Of a stretch of 64,000 bases of DNA, positions 1 to 11,449 are shown one piece after another. The position numbers and the translations under genes are program-made. Origin of the DNA: Mytilus galloprovincialis (Eukaryota; Mollusca; Bivalvia; Mytilida; Mytilidae); contig NC_134847.1 in NCBI RefSeq assembly GCF_965363235.1, positions 57,568,439 through 57,632,438 on the forward strand, in the 5' to 3' direction. How positions within the stretch are numbered: position 1 is the first letter of the stretch; the number at the start of each line of letters is the position of its first letter. Below the pieces are notes generated by a model. That model did no database searches and was not told the origin of the DNA. It saw only the letters and a list, made by a program, of their open reading frames with translations.

Positions 1-1469
1 ACTGGATTTTATACTGAATAAAATTAGTTAGTTAGTTAGTTAGTTACTAAGATTAAAAAACCGCAACAGATTTTTAGTTTGCTATCGTTATGACGACTCC
101 GCAGCTTTAACATTATGGAACCGTATACTAGTACATTTGTCCTATATTCTGGAGTTACTTTCCCATGTTTCCCATTCAGTTTTTGAATTTTCATTGTTGA
201 AAGAAGACTTCGAATTAGAGGATATAACAAACAGAGTTTAATCTTTTCATATTTTCAACTATGCTTTCAAAAGTTTTTTCAAAACGACAAATGCACCGAA
301 AATCAAATGTTCATAGACAAAGTTGACGGTGCATTTAAATGCACGCCATGATATTATCACAGCAGCGTGTCTACACATTTATCACCATTAATGATGATCA
401 GAAAAGGGCTTAAATAGAACGCAGGCTACAAGTGTACTTCAAACAAAATTCAATATAGAACATAATGCTATGATCTTAACCCGCATATAAAAACAGATAT
501 ATGATTGCCAGCAATCTGCAGATTGAATAAAATTTTGATAAGTGAAACCAGCCAAAAAGAACTGCAGCGTGTAGGTGCATATAGCATTCTATAAACTTTG
601 CAACAAATAAGAATATTGAATTACCACTTACACGAGAAATGGTTCTGACTTCAGATGAAAAACAGACATCGGCAGTGTCGATTTCAAAATTATATCTAAA
701 AGAACCGATGCCAAAGCGAAACTGATATGATTCATAAACATACTACAAGTTTATAGCTTTGCAATCACGGAAGATGTTTTCGGTTTCATTGCTATAATTA
801 CGATACAGTATTGAGAGGTGGCTTTCGGGACATATCCGTATTTAAGGAACTTTCCAAAGATTTACGAGTATAAACTGACATTTGATTATATCAGACAAAG
901 TTTTAATTATGTAATTGATCCTCCTATCTCGGGATTTTATCCTGAATTGCTGAGATTTGAGAAAGTAAAAGCTATTGATTCCTTCTTGAATTTCGCTTAT
1001 CTGTCAGAATTCTAGCTGTTGCACGCATATCCTCGTCGGTGTCACGTTACTCAGCATTCCTAAGAGACCGTTCATACCGCCATCTTTTCTTTGATTTTAT
1101 CATTACTTTGGCATATCACGATTGTTTAGGGATAGGTTTCCTTTTTTCTATTTTTCTCTCTGGTCACTTTTATTTTCTTTGGAAAAAGCAATGTATAAAT
1201 GCAGGACACAATTTACAGAAGAAAATGAAAAGACTGGCAATTAGGATTAACTAGCTTTTCTTCAATTGTACTTTCTTAGAATATTAACAAAAATTTTTAA
1301 GAATAAACAGGTAAAAATGCAAGTCTCTCAAATATGCAAAATTGCGGATAAGATGTTATTCGCAATTAGAAAATGATTGGAATGATTACATTGTGTAAAA
1401 CGCTTGTTTCTAAAATATGCTTCAACAGGTACAACAACAAAACGTTTGGGTCGAGGTTAAGAATATAAA
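1..1469. other. Gene-free AT-rich stretch
   Basis: No coding region with recognisable protein features is visible on either strand. Short open frames at 818-1015 and 1039-1254 are Phe/Tyr-rich translations typical of AT-rich non-coding DNA. A short run of the tetranucleotide TTAG occupies about 24-46. Nothing else stands out. Confidence 0.6.
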
Positions 1470-1571
1470 GAGTCGTAAATGCCAAAAATTTAAAACACTG
1501 AAAGACAAAAAACAATATACGAGTCGTAAATGCCAAAAATTGAAAACACTGAAAGACAAAAAACAATATAC
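1470..1571. repeat. Two-copy tandem repeat, 51-bp unit
   Basis: A 51-bp unit beginning GAGTCGTAAATGCC occurs twice head to tail, the second copy starting at 1521, with only one or two differences. The open frames seen here on the minus strand (Phe/Cys-rich) are translations of this duplication and are not genes. Confidence 0.85.
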
Positions 1572-2189
1572 AAACTTGAAAGCGCTGTAAAATTTCAAAA
1601 CCAACACAAAAAAGAAGAACAGCTAAATTCTTTAAAGGAATTTTGTGTGAATGAGCCTATATTATTTTTTAACAGAAATTTAGCAGTAGAAATACAATGA
1701 TTTTTTTTTAAATCAGGCTAGTGTCGAAGCCTAGCGCACTGATGGAACTGGTGATATAGGTTAAATGACTGAGCGAATACAAACAGATATAAACAGTGAT
1801 TTGAGTCTACTTTTAATCATATCTATCATTATATATGTTCCTGGTTTGACAAAGGTAAGTAGGTAGATATCATCTGTTGAACAAAACTACTAAGATTTGA
1901 TCACCCTTTAGGGTGGCCCTGAATTAGAAAACACAGGTTAATATATATAGGCAATTAGATCTAGGTTTCATAAGCTGTAAGCATTATTTGATGCATTATA
2001 ATATAAATTATTGTCTACTTAGTTGTGTTTTCGAGGTTGTGTTCTGACGTTTGTAATATTTAGGGAGTACAATGGTTTTCTTGTTTCATTTTATTTTACT
2101 AATTGAAATTAAAAAGAGCAAGGTTTGATTACTAAAAAGGCAATAATTTTAACCTCGCCATGTGTACTTCATTGTCTGGTCCATTCAGG

Positions 2190-2319
2190 ACCCGGATCCA
2201 CTTACGACCGGATCTACATGAAGCGACACAAATTTGGACGAATCACCGTGGTGACGGATCGAATGGGACTGGAACGACCTGATACCTTCAGAAGCAACCT
2301 TTGCGATACAATTCGCTGA
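2190..2319 (+). pseudogene. Coding-looking orphan terminal exon
   Basis: A GC-rich island in AT-rich surroundings. A pyrimidine-rich tract ending in CAG (to 2189) is followed by an open frame of 42 complete codons to a TGA at 2317-2319. The translation is rich in charged residues (for example KRHKFGRITVVTDRMG) and uses many G/C-ending codons, unlike the random frames nearby. I do not recognise the protein and see no upstream partner exon in the window, so it may be an exon fragment or a captured piece. It stops 11 bp before the composite repeat at 2331. Confidence that it is coding is low. Confidence 0.25.
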
Positions 2320-2330
2320 TTATATCTTAT

Positions 2331-3103
2331 TTTTATACGACCGCAAACATTTTTTTGGGATCGTATAATGGTATGATGACGTCGTCTGAGTCGTCGTCCT
2401 TCGGTCGTCCGAAGATAATTTGGTTTCCGAACAATAACTTTAGTTTACGTGAATGGATCTCCTTGAAATTTAATAAGAAGAAAGTTCAATACCATAAAAG
2501 GAAGGTTGGGATTGATTTTGGGGATGATGGTTCCAACAATTTAGGAATTAGGGGCCAAAAATGTGCCAAAAACAAGTTTTTTTTGTAGTTTCTGGACAAT
2601 AACTTCTGTTAGTGTATGGATCTCTCTGACATTGTACAACATAGTTCCATAGCACAAAAGGAAAGCTGTGATTGAGTTTGAGGGTTATTGCCCCATTCAT
2701 GCAGGAATTAGGAGCCAAAAAAAAGGGTCAAAAACCAGCATAATTCTAGTTTCTGGAAAATAATTTGTGTTTGAGTGTATGGATATCTCTGGAATTGCAC
2801 TACTACAATGTTCCATACTACAAAGGAAAGGCTGGGACTGACTCAGTTTGCTTGCTCCAAGGAGGGTTCAAATTTTTTTTTAAAAATTTACTGTCACGAA
2901 AAGTTTCAAGAAGAAATTTTTAATTGCACAGTATTGAGCAATATATTTCTAAGATCTTGACATTTGTTTTGTGTTAGAAACCTATATAATGTCAAAAATT
3001 TGATCACAATCCAAATTCAGACAGTATAAATCTTAAATATGGTGTCCAAATTTGCCCCAACTGTTCAACTTCAACGGTCGTATCAGGATGCGCTCAGCGA
3101 AGC
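2331..3103 (+). repeat. Composite repeat copy A (short, diverged)
   Basis: Begins with the terminal motif TTTTATACGACCGC, followed by a GTC-rich tract (about 2378-2415), then three diverged modules starting near 2425, 2590 and 2750 (each containing a form of ACAATAACTTTAG and then AAAAGGAAGGTTGGGATTG). It ends in a terminal segment containing TGTCAAAAATTTGATCACAA and a diverged GTCGTATCAGGATGCGC. The same parts in the same order make up the copies at 21.57-28.51 kb (minus) and 47.80-51.03 kb (plus). It has no protein-coding capacity. Confidence 0.75.
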
Positions 3104-3500
3104 ATTTATTTAAAATCCTAGAATATTGACCTCTTAAATCTTTTGTTTGTTATATATATTTTGTATTGCATGGTTGATGTCTCATTTACATAAACAATAC
3201 ATCATTTTTCTTCATGAAGATGATCCTCTAGAATTAAGAGGTTCGCTAAATTGAAAAATCAGCAAGTCAATAGGAGCTCTAGTCATATACATAGTACACG
3301 ATATAATAAAACAAGAGACCAGAACAACAATTAAAAAGTCACATACAATTGAACTAATAGGAGACCAAGGCACCTTGAAAGAACAGATGGAAGATGGATG
3401 GTACATATGTCCTGCCCAAATAGTACTAGCATTGTCATAGTACTATGTGCAATAAAAGACACGAGAATAATTTTACAAGAAGAACAAGATAGCCCATGAA

Positions 3501-3610
3501 ATAAAATATCTGGTATAATAGATCAAAAATTGGATATCTGATATCATTCATTAGATATCTGATATGATAAATAAGATATCTGATATAATACATACGATAT
3601 CTTATAATTA
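3501..3610. repeat. Short tandem tract of GATATC-centred units
   Basis: Five or so units of the form AGATATCTGATAT, spaced roughly 25 bp apart. The GATATC core is self-complementary, so the tract can fold on itself. It looks like a simple-sequence expansion. Confidence 0.7.
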
Positions 3611-3678
3611 TGCAAATCTTTGGAAAAAAAAGTATAGTTTATGGAATGAAAACAACACTATATTTGATGCGTCTACAT

Positions 3679-3834
3679 CAGGGGCGGATGCAGGAATTTT
3701 CGAAAGGGGGGGTGCTAACCCAGGGCGCAGGGGGGGGGGGGTGCAAAACATATGTCCTGATACAAATGCATTGATCGGCAAAAATAAAGGGGGGGTGCGC
3801 ACCCCCGGAACCCCCCCCCCTGGATCCGCCACTG
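3679..3834. mobile_element. 156-bp miniature inverted-repeat element, copy 1 (5-bp target duplication)
   Basis: Terminal inverted repeats CAGGGGCGGATGCAGG and CCTGGATCCGCCACTG enclose G-rich and C-rich runs. The direct repeat TACAT flanks both sides (3674-3678 and 3835-3839) and fits a 5-bp target-site duplication. A sister copy of 155 bp lies at 35172-35326 and end fragments at 37466-37512 and 43572-43680. Non-autonomous, no coding capacity. I do not assign a superfamily. Confidence 0.85.
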
Positions 3835-3839
3835 TACAT

Positions 3840-5639
3840 ACATCGGGTTGTTGGATTCACCTTCATCAAGGTCGTTAAAAAAATCGATAATAAATGATTT
3901 TGTTTGCCTATTGTTTTTTAACGTATTCTTGAAAAAGAATGTTCAGGAATTCCACTTGTATCGTCAAGATGGTTAGTTTAGTTTTAAAGCAAATTTCAGT
4001 GGAATTTTGTTACAAACAGTACAGCCCATCTTTCATGTTAAGTATGAACATGAAAGAAATGACATACTGGATGTTCGTAGATGATACAAAGGACACCTTC
4101 TTTTGGGTGTGGAACACTAGCGGTGGAGACGTCAAATATATACACTGTTGCTGTCTTATTGATTTTTTTCTCTTAACATTTTCTTTTATCCGCTCACCTG
4201 GACATAAATGGTCAATGTGGGATATTGCCATCACTTTGCGTTCGTAATCTGTCAGCTAATACAGTCCTTTATCTTTGACAATTCTTCTTTTCTGAAACTA
4301 CAAGGTCTATTGCAACCAAACGCAACAACCATCATTTGGATATCCAGTTTAACCAAATCTGTTTAAAATTCCAGCCAATCTAAACTACTAGCCTTTTTTT
4401 GCTACTGTAAGCTTAAGCTTAAATGACCGTGCAGTTACGATCATTTACGAGTCCGCGTACCAACCAAAATGGCCGACATGGCTTAAAGAAGATTTTGTCT
4501 ATTATCTTGGAAATCTTTATATATAGATAGAGAAAATCTGACGAGTGTAAATATTCATTATTTCAAAGCATAACTTCTGTCCAATTTGAGATAACTTGTA
4601 TGACGACTTAAAAAAGAATAAGAATCATAAAATGACAAATATCGTCCTTTTTTCTTCTCTTTCTATGTTTTTTTTTTTTATTTTGACCACTATTAAGATT
4701 GAGAAAGCTAGAAGCTAAACCAGTCAACAAGACGAGATATACAAATAAGGCAACAAAGCAGCGTGTGTAATTAGCAGTTAATGCTGATTTTCAAGCTTTG
4801 TTTCACATTTTTGCTCAAACCACAGTAGGCAAAGATATTTGTAAAAAACGGAGCGAGATAAAACCTCCCTATATTCTGAAATATCAGTTGACTTTTATTT
4901 TTGATACAAGTGAGTGTTTAAAAAACAGGAATATAAAAGATACCAAATCATATGTCAAAGAATAATGGAAACCACTATAAAAAGTTATATTAATTAATAT
5001 CATTATAACATTGCATTGTTAGGCCGTGAGGTTTCTCGTTTGAATTGTTTTTGGTCTTGTCCGGGCAAATTTTCTTATTCCATACTACTAACAAGAGTTA
5101 CAGTTACACCAATGTATGCTTAACAAAAATTTCAGAAAATCTCTGGCTATAGAATTATCATTGTACTTATTCTGTCAATTCCTATACTTTTTGTTCACTG
5201 AGGTTATGGACTTCTTGATTTAACTTAAATATAATACTCTTCTTATATTAAAAGACTTGTTTTTCAATTATTTCAGAAATATGAAACTTGCATCGATTTT
5301 CTTTTATTACTGATTGAAATAGATATATTATTAATTAAGCATTGTCTGTCATTCTACAATTTCAAGATGATATGTTCGGTTTTCTTAAGTAATTTCCAGA
5401 GAATATTTAGATATACCGTATATAGAACATGTTTCGGTGTTGATTTCTCAATTATATACAATGTAGCACCTGACTCCTGGGATTGTATTGCAAACTCTTT
5501 CGGAATTTCATGATGGATTGTTATTTCAGTTATATTTGAAGAGGCAGCAGATTTTATAATTTTATGAAATGTTTATGTACTAAATATTACACAGAATGTT
5601 CCTATGTGTTTTCTCTTCCAATAAATGCAATGTAAAATA
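3840..5639. other. Gene-free AT-rich stretch
   Basis: No convincing coding region, RNA gene or clear repeat is seen. An open frame at 3939-4247 (102 residues) has no recognisable domain and is matched by an overlapping open frame on the other strand, so I treat it as chance. Confidence 0.5.
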
Positions 5640-5775
5640 AAATTGAGAATGGAAATGGGGAATATGTCAAAGAGACAACAACCCGACCAAAGAGCCGACA
5701 ACAGCCGAAGGCCACCAATGGGTCTTCAACGCAGTACAATGTATTCGTACGCTCGGGCTGTTTCAGTTGTATGAT
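5640..5775 (-). repeat. SINE-like repeat family G fragment
   Basis: Contains AAATGGGGAATATGTCAAAG and GACAACAACCCGACCAAAGA, which recur with changes at 42292-42550 (same orientation) and, reversed, at 31960-32125 and 39935-40010. It is a dispersed, truncated family with no coding capacity. Confidence 0.7.
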
Positions 5776-7690
5776 ACCAAAACTTCTGCCACAACTAAGA
5801 AGTTGAGTCCTTTTGAACAGTGTTACATCTGACCACAGGCAAATTGTATTTGTAAAAGCTATAGCTATATATACCTTTATTGTAAAGTAAATTTATAGGT
5901 ATATGTATGATGCAAAGTAAGATATATCTTTATAGAGACTGCCACACTGTCCAGTATACGCTACTTTTGCTTTAAGGTACCGCCACACTTTTTGTTGTCA
6001 TTCGGTCGGACTCGATCTTAAAATGTTTTATTTTGATAGATAAATTGTAAATACAATGTTTTTAAAACTCCGGTTTATTAAAATTTATTCACAAGTTCCG
6101 TTGTTGGTGGTCTATAAAAAAATCAGGAGATGAGACCAAAGTTCAAATGAAGTTTGAAGAATTGTCTGTGTTATATTGACTCTCAGTTTGGATTTTTGGC
6201 ATATAAATTTCACAAGTTATTAAATATGAACTTGTAAAGATACTATAGGGGATAGACTATTCCACGCTTTGTATCTAATACACGGTTTAAATTCAATCCA
6301 TGATATATTACACGAACCAGAAATTGAATAACATTTAACATTAAAAAATGGTTTAAAATAGTTGCATTGTTAGTTGCATTTAGATTCAAATTACCTCGCA
6401 ATTGTATGTTTTACATTTAAAAATATATAAAATTAACAAGAAGTAATATTGATGTCTGTCAAGTGGAAGAAATTACAATTCGGACTTTGTTTATTTTTGT
6501 TATTGTGTCAATGCAACTTGACATGGCTGTACTCCTCTTGTTTCAGACGTTGGCGACTGAGGTCTCAAATGAAGCAATCAGAGATTCTTGGGAATACAAA
6601 ATATAACAATTTAAACGAATTATTCATATTTTGTTTCAAAAAATTACAGTGAATTTCTGCATGGTGTTTTAAACTTTTAAAGAGTCAAATTTCATCTATA
6701 TCAATATACACAAGTTCTCTTGTCATATCCTGTAATTTGAATTTTGAAATACATTGATTACACGTTTGTATGTCTTGTTCGTAATGATTTTCAAACAATC
6801 CTTATGCATTACATTTTGACTTAATATAGAATTTCAATGTCACAATAAATCATTATTTGAACATGCAATTCAAATTGGCATAAAATCAAAGATGGGAGAG
6901 AGAAAATGAAGAGAAGCATTGTAAAATCAAGAGTTATTTTAAAAAAACCCATGTAGAACAAAGAATGCTTAAAACTGAACAGAATAGGTTCAAATAAAAC
7001 AATAGATACCAAATTACTGGCTGTTTAGGACGATTGACAAGAAACACAGTATAAGTCGGGTTTGAAAAAAAAATTACGCCGAGTTAATTAATGCACATCA
7101 GCATACCATTCCCGCACAAACTGACTTTCATCATTAAATTTCATATAGTCGTACTTTACAGTTTCTGAGAAAAAAAAATGGACATATGGACGGACATATG
7201 CAAAGCAGCAGGGTATAGTTGAAACACATGCCGAGCATATAGACACAGAAAGCACAAATCAATCGACAAAAACAGAAGGACAAAAACGTCAGATTAAAGA
7301 CTGAAGAAATAGATAGTACAGATACAAAGACAAGACAGACTAAATATCAAAACAAGAGTATCTCACCTGCGAAACTTATAATAATTGTAATATATGTTGC
7401 AAATATTAAAGGTGAAATGGAACTAAGTGTTTTTTAAAAAATTATTATTTTCAACTTGTTTCATATGTTAATCAGTTACCCAAAAAATTAATGTGACAAA
7501 ATGTATTACTAGTACTTGTCATTTGTGTGTTCTTGTATTACCTATTAGCACAGATATAACATCAATGATCGCCTGCAAATGGTGCCGAGGTCAATTGAAA
7601 CAAAACAGACGGCTGGCAGGCTTATAAACATACTAGACATCTGATTTAGTTAAGCTTTTTTCGAACAGTACCTAAAAATCAGGGATAATC
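5776..7690. other. Gene-free AT-rich stretch
   Basis: I see no supported gene here. Short open frames at 6449-6652 and 6821-7012 lack domains and a coding-like composition. Confidence 0.5.
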
Positions 7691-7699
7691 TATAATTTT

Positions 7700-8200
7700 G
7701 TTAACTAACTAATGAACCATGAAAATAAGGTCAAAGTCAGAAGATGAAACCTGTCAAACAGATCTTTAAACCTTGGTTACATTAATTGTATACACAAAAA
7801 TAAAGATGAGCTCTTGCGAATAGGGTCTAGAAAACAAACCGAATCGCGATAAGCTACTGATAACCAAAGTACAGTTAACTCTCGTTGTCTCGAACTCGGT
7901 TGACTCGAAATTTCGGATGAGTCGAAGTTTTCACGTGGTCCCGAAATTTGTTCCATATAAATGTATGTAATTCGACTCCTGATGAGTCGAAATTGGATGA
8001 GTCGAAATTTCGGTTGAGTCGAACTAAATTTACGGTCCCAAGGTTAAAAAAAGCATTCAAAAATTCATTTTTTATCTCGAACTAATACACATTTGTCAAA
8101 ACATGACCTCCGGGATTTAAATGGATTGAAGAGTTGATCTGATAACCAAAGTACATGTATAATGAAAATAGGGTCAAGGGCATGTTCTTCCCTGACTGTT
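7700..8200. repeat. Dispersed repeat tract with GAGTCGAAATTTCGG motifs
   Basis: At 7715 and again near 8160 are relatives of the ACCATGAAAATGAGGTCAAGG repeat that fills 11.4-12.6 kb. Between them (7876-8045) is a tract in which GACTCGAAATTTCGG and its relatives appear at least four times in both orientations. The tract looks like a decayed inverted-repeat element, but I could not define termini or a target duplication. Confidence 0.45.
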
Positions 8201-8279
8201 TATGACGTCTTTACACTAAGTCTATTGAATGTTGGATGTGAACTGATTGATAGTTAAGTTTTAGATGCACGATTTTTTT

Positions 8280-8826
8280 TTCATTAGTTGTTATTTGCTT
8301 TAAACTAGCTGTCAGTAGCTGCGAGTACTCTTAGATCTGTACTTGTGTCTTTTTACTGTTGGGATGTTTAAGTACCCGGCCACGTCCACTCAGTGTTTTT
8401 GATAGATGTGTTTTATTGGTTTTCATCTGAGGAGTTAAATCATTTTCAACTGATTTTTATAATTCGTTCTTAGGTTGTACTTTATCACCACTGTCCCAGG
8501 TTAGGGGAGGGTTTGGATCCCGCTAACATGTTTGACTTCGCCTCATTCTGTATTTATGTGCCTGTCCCAAGTCAGGAGCCTTAAAATCAGTGGTTGTCGT
8601 TTGCTGCTGTGTTACATAATTTCTTTTCGTTCATCTTTTTTGTACATAAATCAGGCCATTAGTTTTCTCGTTTAAATTGTTTTACTTTTGTAATTTCGTG
8701 GCTCTTTAAAGCTGACTATGCGGTATGGGCTTTGCTGATTGTCATTGTTGAAGACCTTACGGTGACCAATAGCTTTTAATGTGTGTGTCATTAAATCTCT
8801 TGTGGAGAGTTGTCTCATTTGACATG
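8280..8826 (+). repeat. SINE-like interspersed repeat family F, near full length
   Basis: About 550 bp, running from AACTAGCTGTCAGTAGCTGC to a 3' end with TGTGGAGAGTTGTCTCATTT. The reverse complement of the whole unit recurs at 55498-56078. Partial copies lie at 38712-39130, 58040-58290 and 8872-8975. The shared 3' end is also found alone at 46838-46910, 53165-53255 and 63240-63360. I remember this sequence type as very common in mussel and oyster genomes. No coding capacity and no clear tRNA-like promoter boxes were seen. Confidence 0.75.
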
Positions 8827-8871
8827 TTGTTATAATTATCCAAGAAACGGACCTTTACAACTAGTGCTTAC

Positions 8872-8975
8872 ATTTTGTTCTTATGTTGTACTGTTAAACC
8901 ACTGTTCCAAGTTGGGGGAAGGTTTTAGCGGTAACAAACATGTTTAACCCGCCACATAAGTTATGTGCTTGTTCA
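8872..8975 (+). repeat. Family F repeat, internal fragment
   Basis: A diverged second copy of the middle of family F (TTCTTATGTTGTACTGTTAA, then CACTGTTCCAAGTTGGGG), only about 50 bp downstream of the longer copy. A similar small fragment occurs at 53741-53800. Confidence 0.6.
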
Positions 8976-9591
8976 AAAACAATATGTCTATTTCCTCCTG
9001 TTCCATTAAAGGTGACAAACACTTGTGCACTGTAATATGACTAAGATGATATTCACAATAATCTCTGTAAGTTGAAATGCAAAAAGAAATATCCAAAATG
9101 TCAATGTCAAGATTGTTAATCTATGTTATAATCTGAATGCCAAGCAAGTGGTCTACTAAAACGAATTGATTTACGTTGTGTAGTAAGTCCTGTTGGAGCA
9201 ATAATCAACTGAGGAGTGTTGGTGGAGCACTCGCGTTAGAAGGTGCTATCCGATTACAATGGTTGCATCCAGCTCTTTGTGTTGAAATAGCGGGGTGATA
9301 CCTGGCCAAATACCGACGACTCTGCTCTAGAAATCATTGATGTTACTCCTTTGTGGGCTGCGTGCAAAGCCGAAAAAACTTCCTCTCAGAGACTGGGGGA
9401 TGATGATTCTATCCTTGTATATTATAATACCATCAAGAGTGTCAAGGTGTTCACGGAATTGGAAATTATCTGGCAAGTGAAGAGGAAATTCATGTCGAAA
9501 TGTACGAACTCTGTCCCAATTAAAATATCTGACTGCAAGCGAATGAGGGAGGATACGGCTGATATAAAGAATAAAGACATTGTTATCTATT

Positions 9592-11160
9592 TTAGAAGCA
9601 TCTGATTCTAAATCTGAATGATGTATATCTGATAAAAAGATTTGTGCTATTCTTGATGGCTGCTATGTCATCTGAGAGAATAAATCTTTCAGGGTTCGCA
9701 GTTGGATGACGTGTCACACCGTTAGCGGAATGATGTTTGACGCCATGTACATACATCATCCGGAAATGATATCTTGGTGTTTTCTCTTTCAAATTTCGAA
9801 GGCATAAATTCGAGATATCTTCTAAAGAAATGTCACTGAATACTTTCAGGGGCGGTTTATGGTCATCATCTATAATAAGATCGTCGCATCTCAGTTCAAA
9901 ATACAACGCTTTATCCAAAGCGTCGACAACGGCTAGAGCTTCGCCTTTTAATGACGCATACCGGGATTCAATTGGATGTGTAAATCTACTCCCGACAAGC
10001 GTTATTCGCTATCCTGTGTTACAACAAATTGGTTCACTACCTTTGCAGGAACATATTTCTGAAATAGCCAAAAGCCAATATCTGTTTTAGACGAATCTGT
10101 AGCAAGACATGTCAGTTTACTTTTATCAAAGATGCGAACGCCCTCTTCTATTTCGCTTATGATAGCAGCTTTTAATTCCTCGAACAGTCTGTTAATGTGT
10201 TCTTCCCAGATTTCAATGACTGTCTGAAGGGAAGCATCTGATCAGCCATGCTGAAGTCGTAGGACACTTGATTAACGAGACCGTACCATGAACGTATATT
10301 CATGATATTTCTAAGAGTTGGAAAATCTAAGATTGCTCTTAGGTATTATATGCAAGGTTTGACAGTGTTGGACGTGATTTCAAATCCAGTAAACTCTACT
10401 ACATCTTGACCTAATATGAACATATAAGGATCAAGGAAAAGGTCATGACGATCTCATATATCGAGCCATTGTGCAACTTGTAAAATTTTTCCCTCAATTG
10501 AATCAGCTCATAGGATGACGTCATCTACACATCGGGTTTGTTCGGAATGTCAGCAACAATTTCATCATATCGTCTTGTATAGGCGTCGTCTGAAGCTATG
10601 AAGCCTTGTGGAGCCGTCTTGATCAAACCAGCTTTGACTGCCTCTTTCCAGTTGATTGGTACTGGTACTGGAGTGTGATGAGCAACATGTTCAGCTTCGG
10701 GATCCACCATCAATCGCATTTGTAGTCCCTCCGAATTGCTGGTAATCACATGTATTGAAGGTACTAGATTTGTAATAGTCTATGCGAGGTTGTCTTCAGT
10801 TGCTGGATAAGGTAAGTTCATCGGCATTGGAGGCGGCAGCTTCTGTTGAGGAAAGTTACAGTTGGTATCTAGACCGTTAACACTTCCGATGTTGTTTGTA
10901 ATGTTTTGAGGATTATCAGTACCGGGAGTATGTTGCGTATCGTCCATTTCACCAATTGTTGGAAAGCTGTCGGAGATCATTCGAAGAGCAATACAAGCTT
11001 CTCGTCTGATAAATAGCTTATCAGAGTTGTCAATTACATACGACATTTATCTCGTTTCGACATGCATACATTGACCAACTTGCCGGAGATGCGGAGTATG
11101 GTTGCATCAAGGATTGTGATACCTTTGTTGGTGGCAGCAGGTAGCAGCATGCATTTTCAT
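9592..11160 (-). pseudogene. Decayed Ty3/Gypsy-type pol remnant (protease end to RNase H)
   Basis: Read on the minus strand, four broken pieces follow the usual order of a Gypsy-type pol gene. 11160-10780 looks like the end of the protease and the spacer (residues such as DNSDKLFIRREAC and LPYPATEDNLA). 10749-10525 resembles the start of reverse transcriptase (AEHVAHHTPVPVPINW). About 10510-10240 reads through at least three stop codons as the middle of RT, with CVDDVIL in place of the usual catalytic F/YxDD box, then connection residues such as IRSWYGLVNQVSY. 9918-9592 is the end of RNase H (DHKPPLKVFSD, then LRNLKEKTPRYHF). Frameshifts separate the pieces, so no intact protein is made. Long terminal repeats, gag and integrase were not found, so boundaries are only those of recognisable coding remains. 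It is richer in G+C than its flanks. Confidence 0.75.
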
Positions 11161-11449
11161 ATTGACAGGGATTAATTCAGTCTGATTTATTCTTAGTCGT
11201 TGGATGACCTCGATACAGGCAAGGCAGCTCTGTCATCCTGTTTTTGCCATAGCAGAGATTGCAACAATATGTGTTCTGTTTGTCATGTTGAAACCAAATG
11301 CTTTATAATCTTCCGGTTATATTCAAGACAAAGTTCCTGGTTCACGTCTGCCATATTTTGTTTTTTTGTTAAAAACAATTCTTATAAATTAGGATGTTAG
11401 TTTTCTAAATTGAATTACGACCTATTCGAATAAGTTTCCAGTTGACCCA

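Noticed and set aside
24-46. TTAG run as a telomere-like repeat
   Set aside because: Only five or six units; mollusc telomeres use TTAGGG.
3564-3878. 104-residue open frame
   Set aside because: Runs across a 156-bp miniature element and its G runs; overlapping frames exist on the other strand.
3939-4247. 102-residue plus-strand frame with a 74-residue antisense frame
   Set aside because: Hydrophobic AT-rich composition, no domain, no splice context.
9351-9605. 84-residue plus-strand frame beside the Gypsy remnant
   Set aside because: Looked protein-like (Lys/Asp-rich) but matches no part of pol that I recognise, and it lies on the opposite strand.
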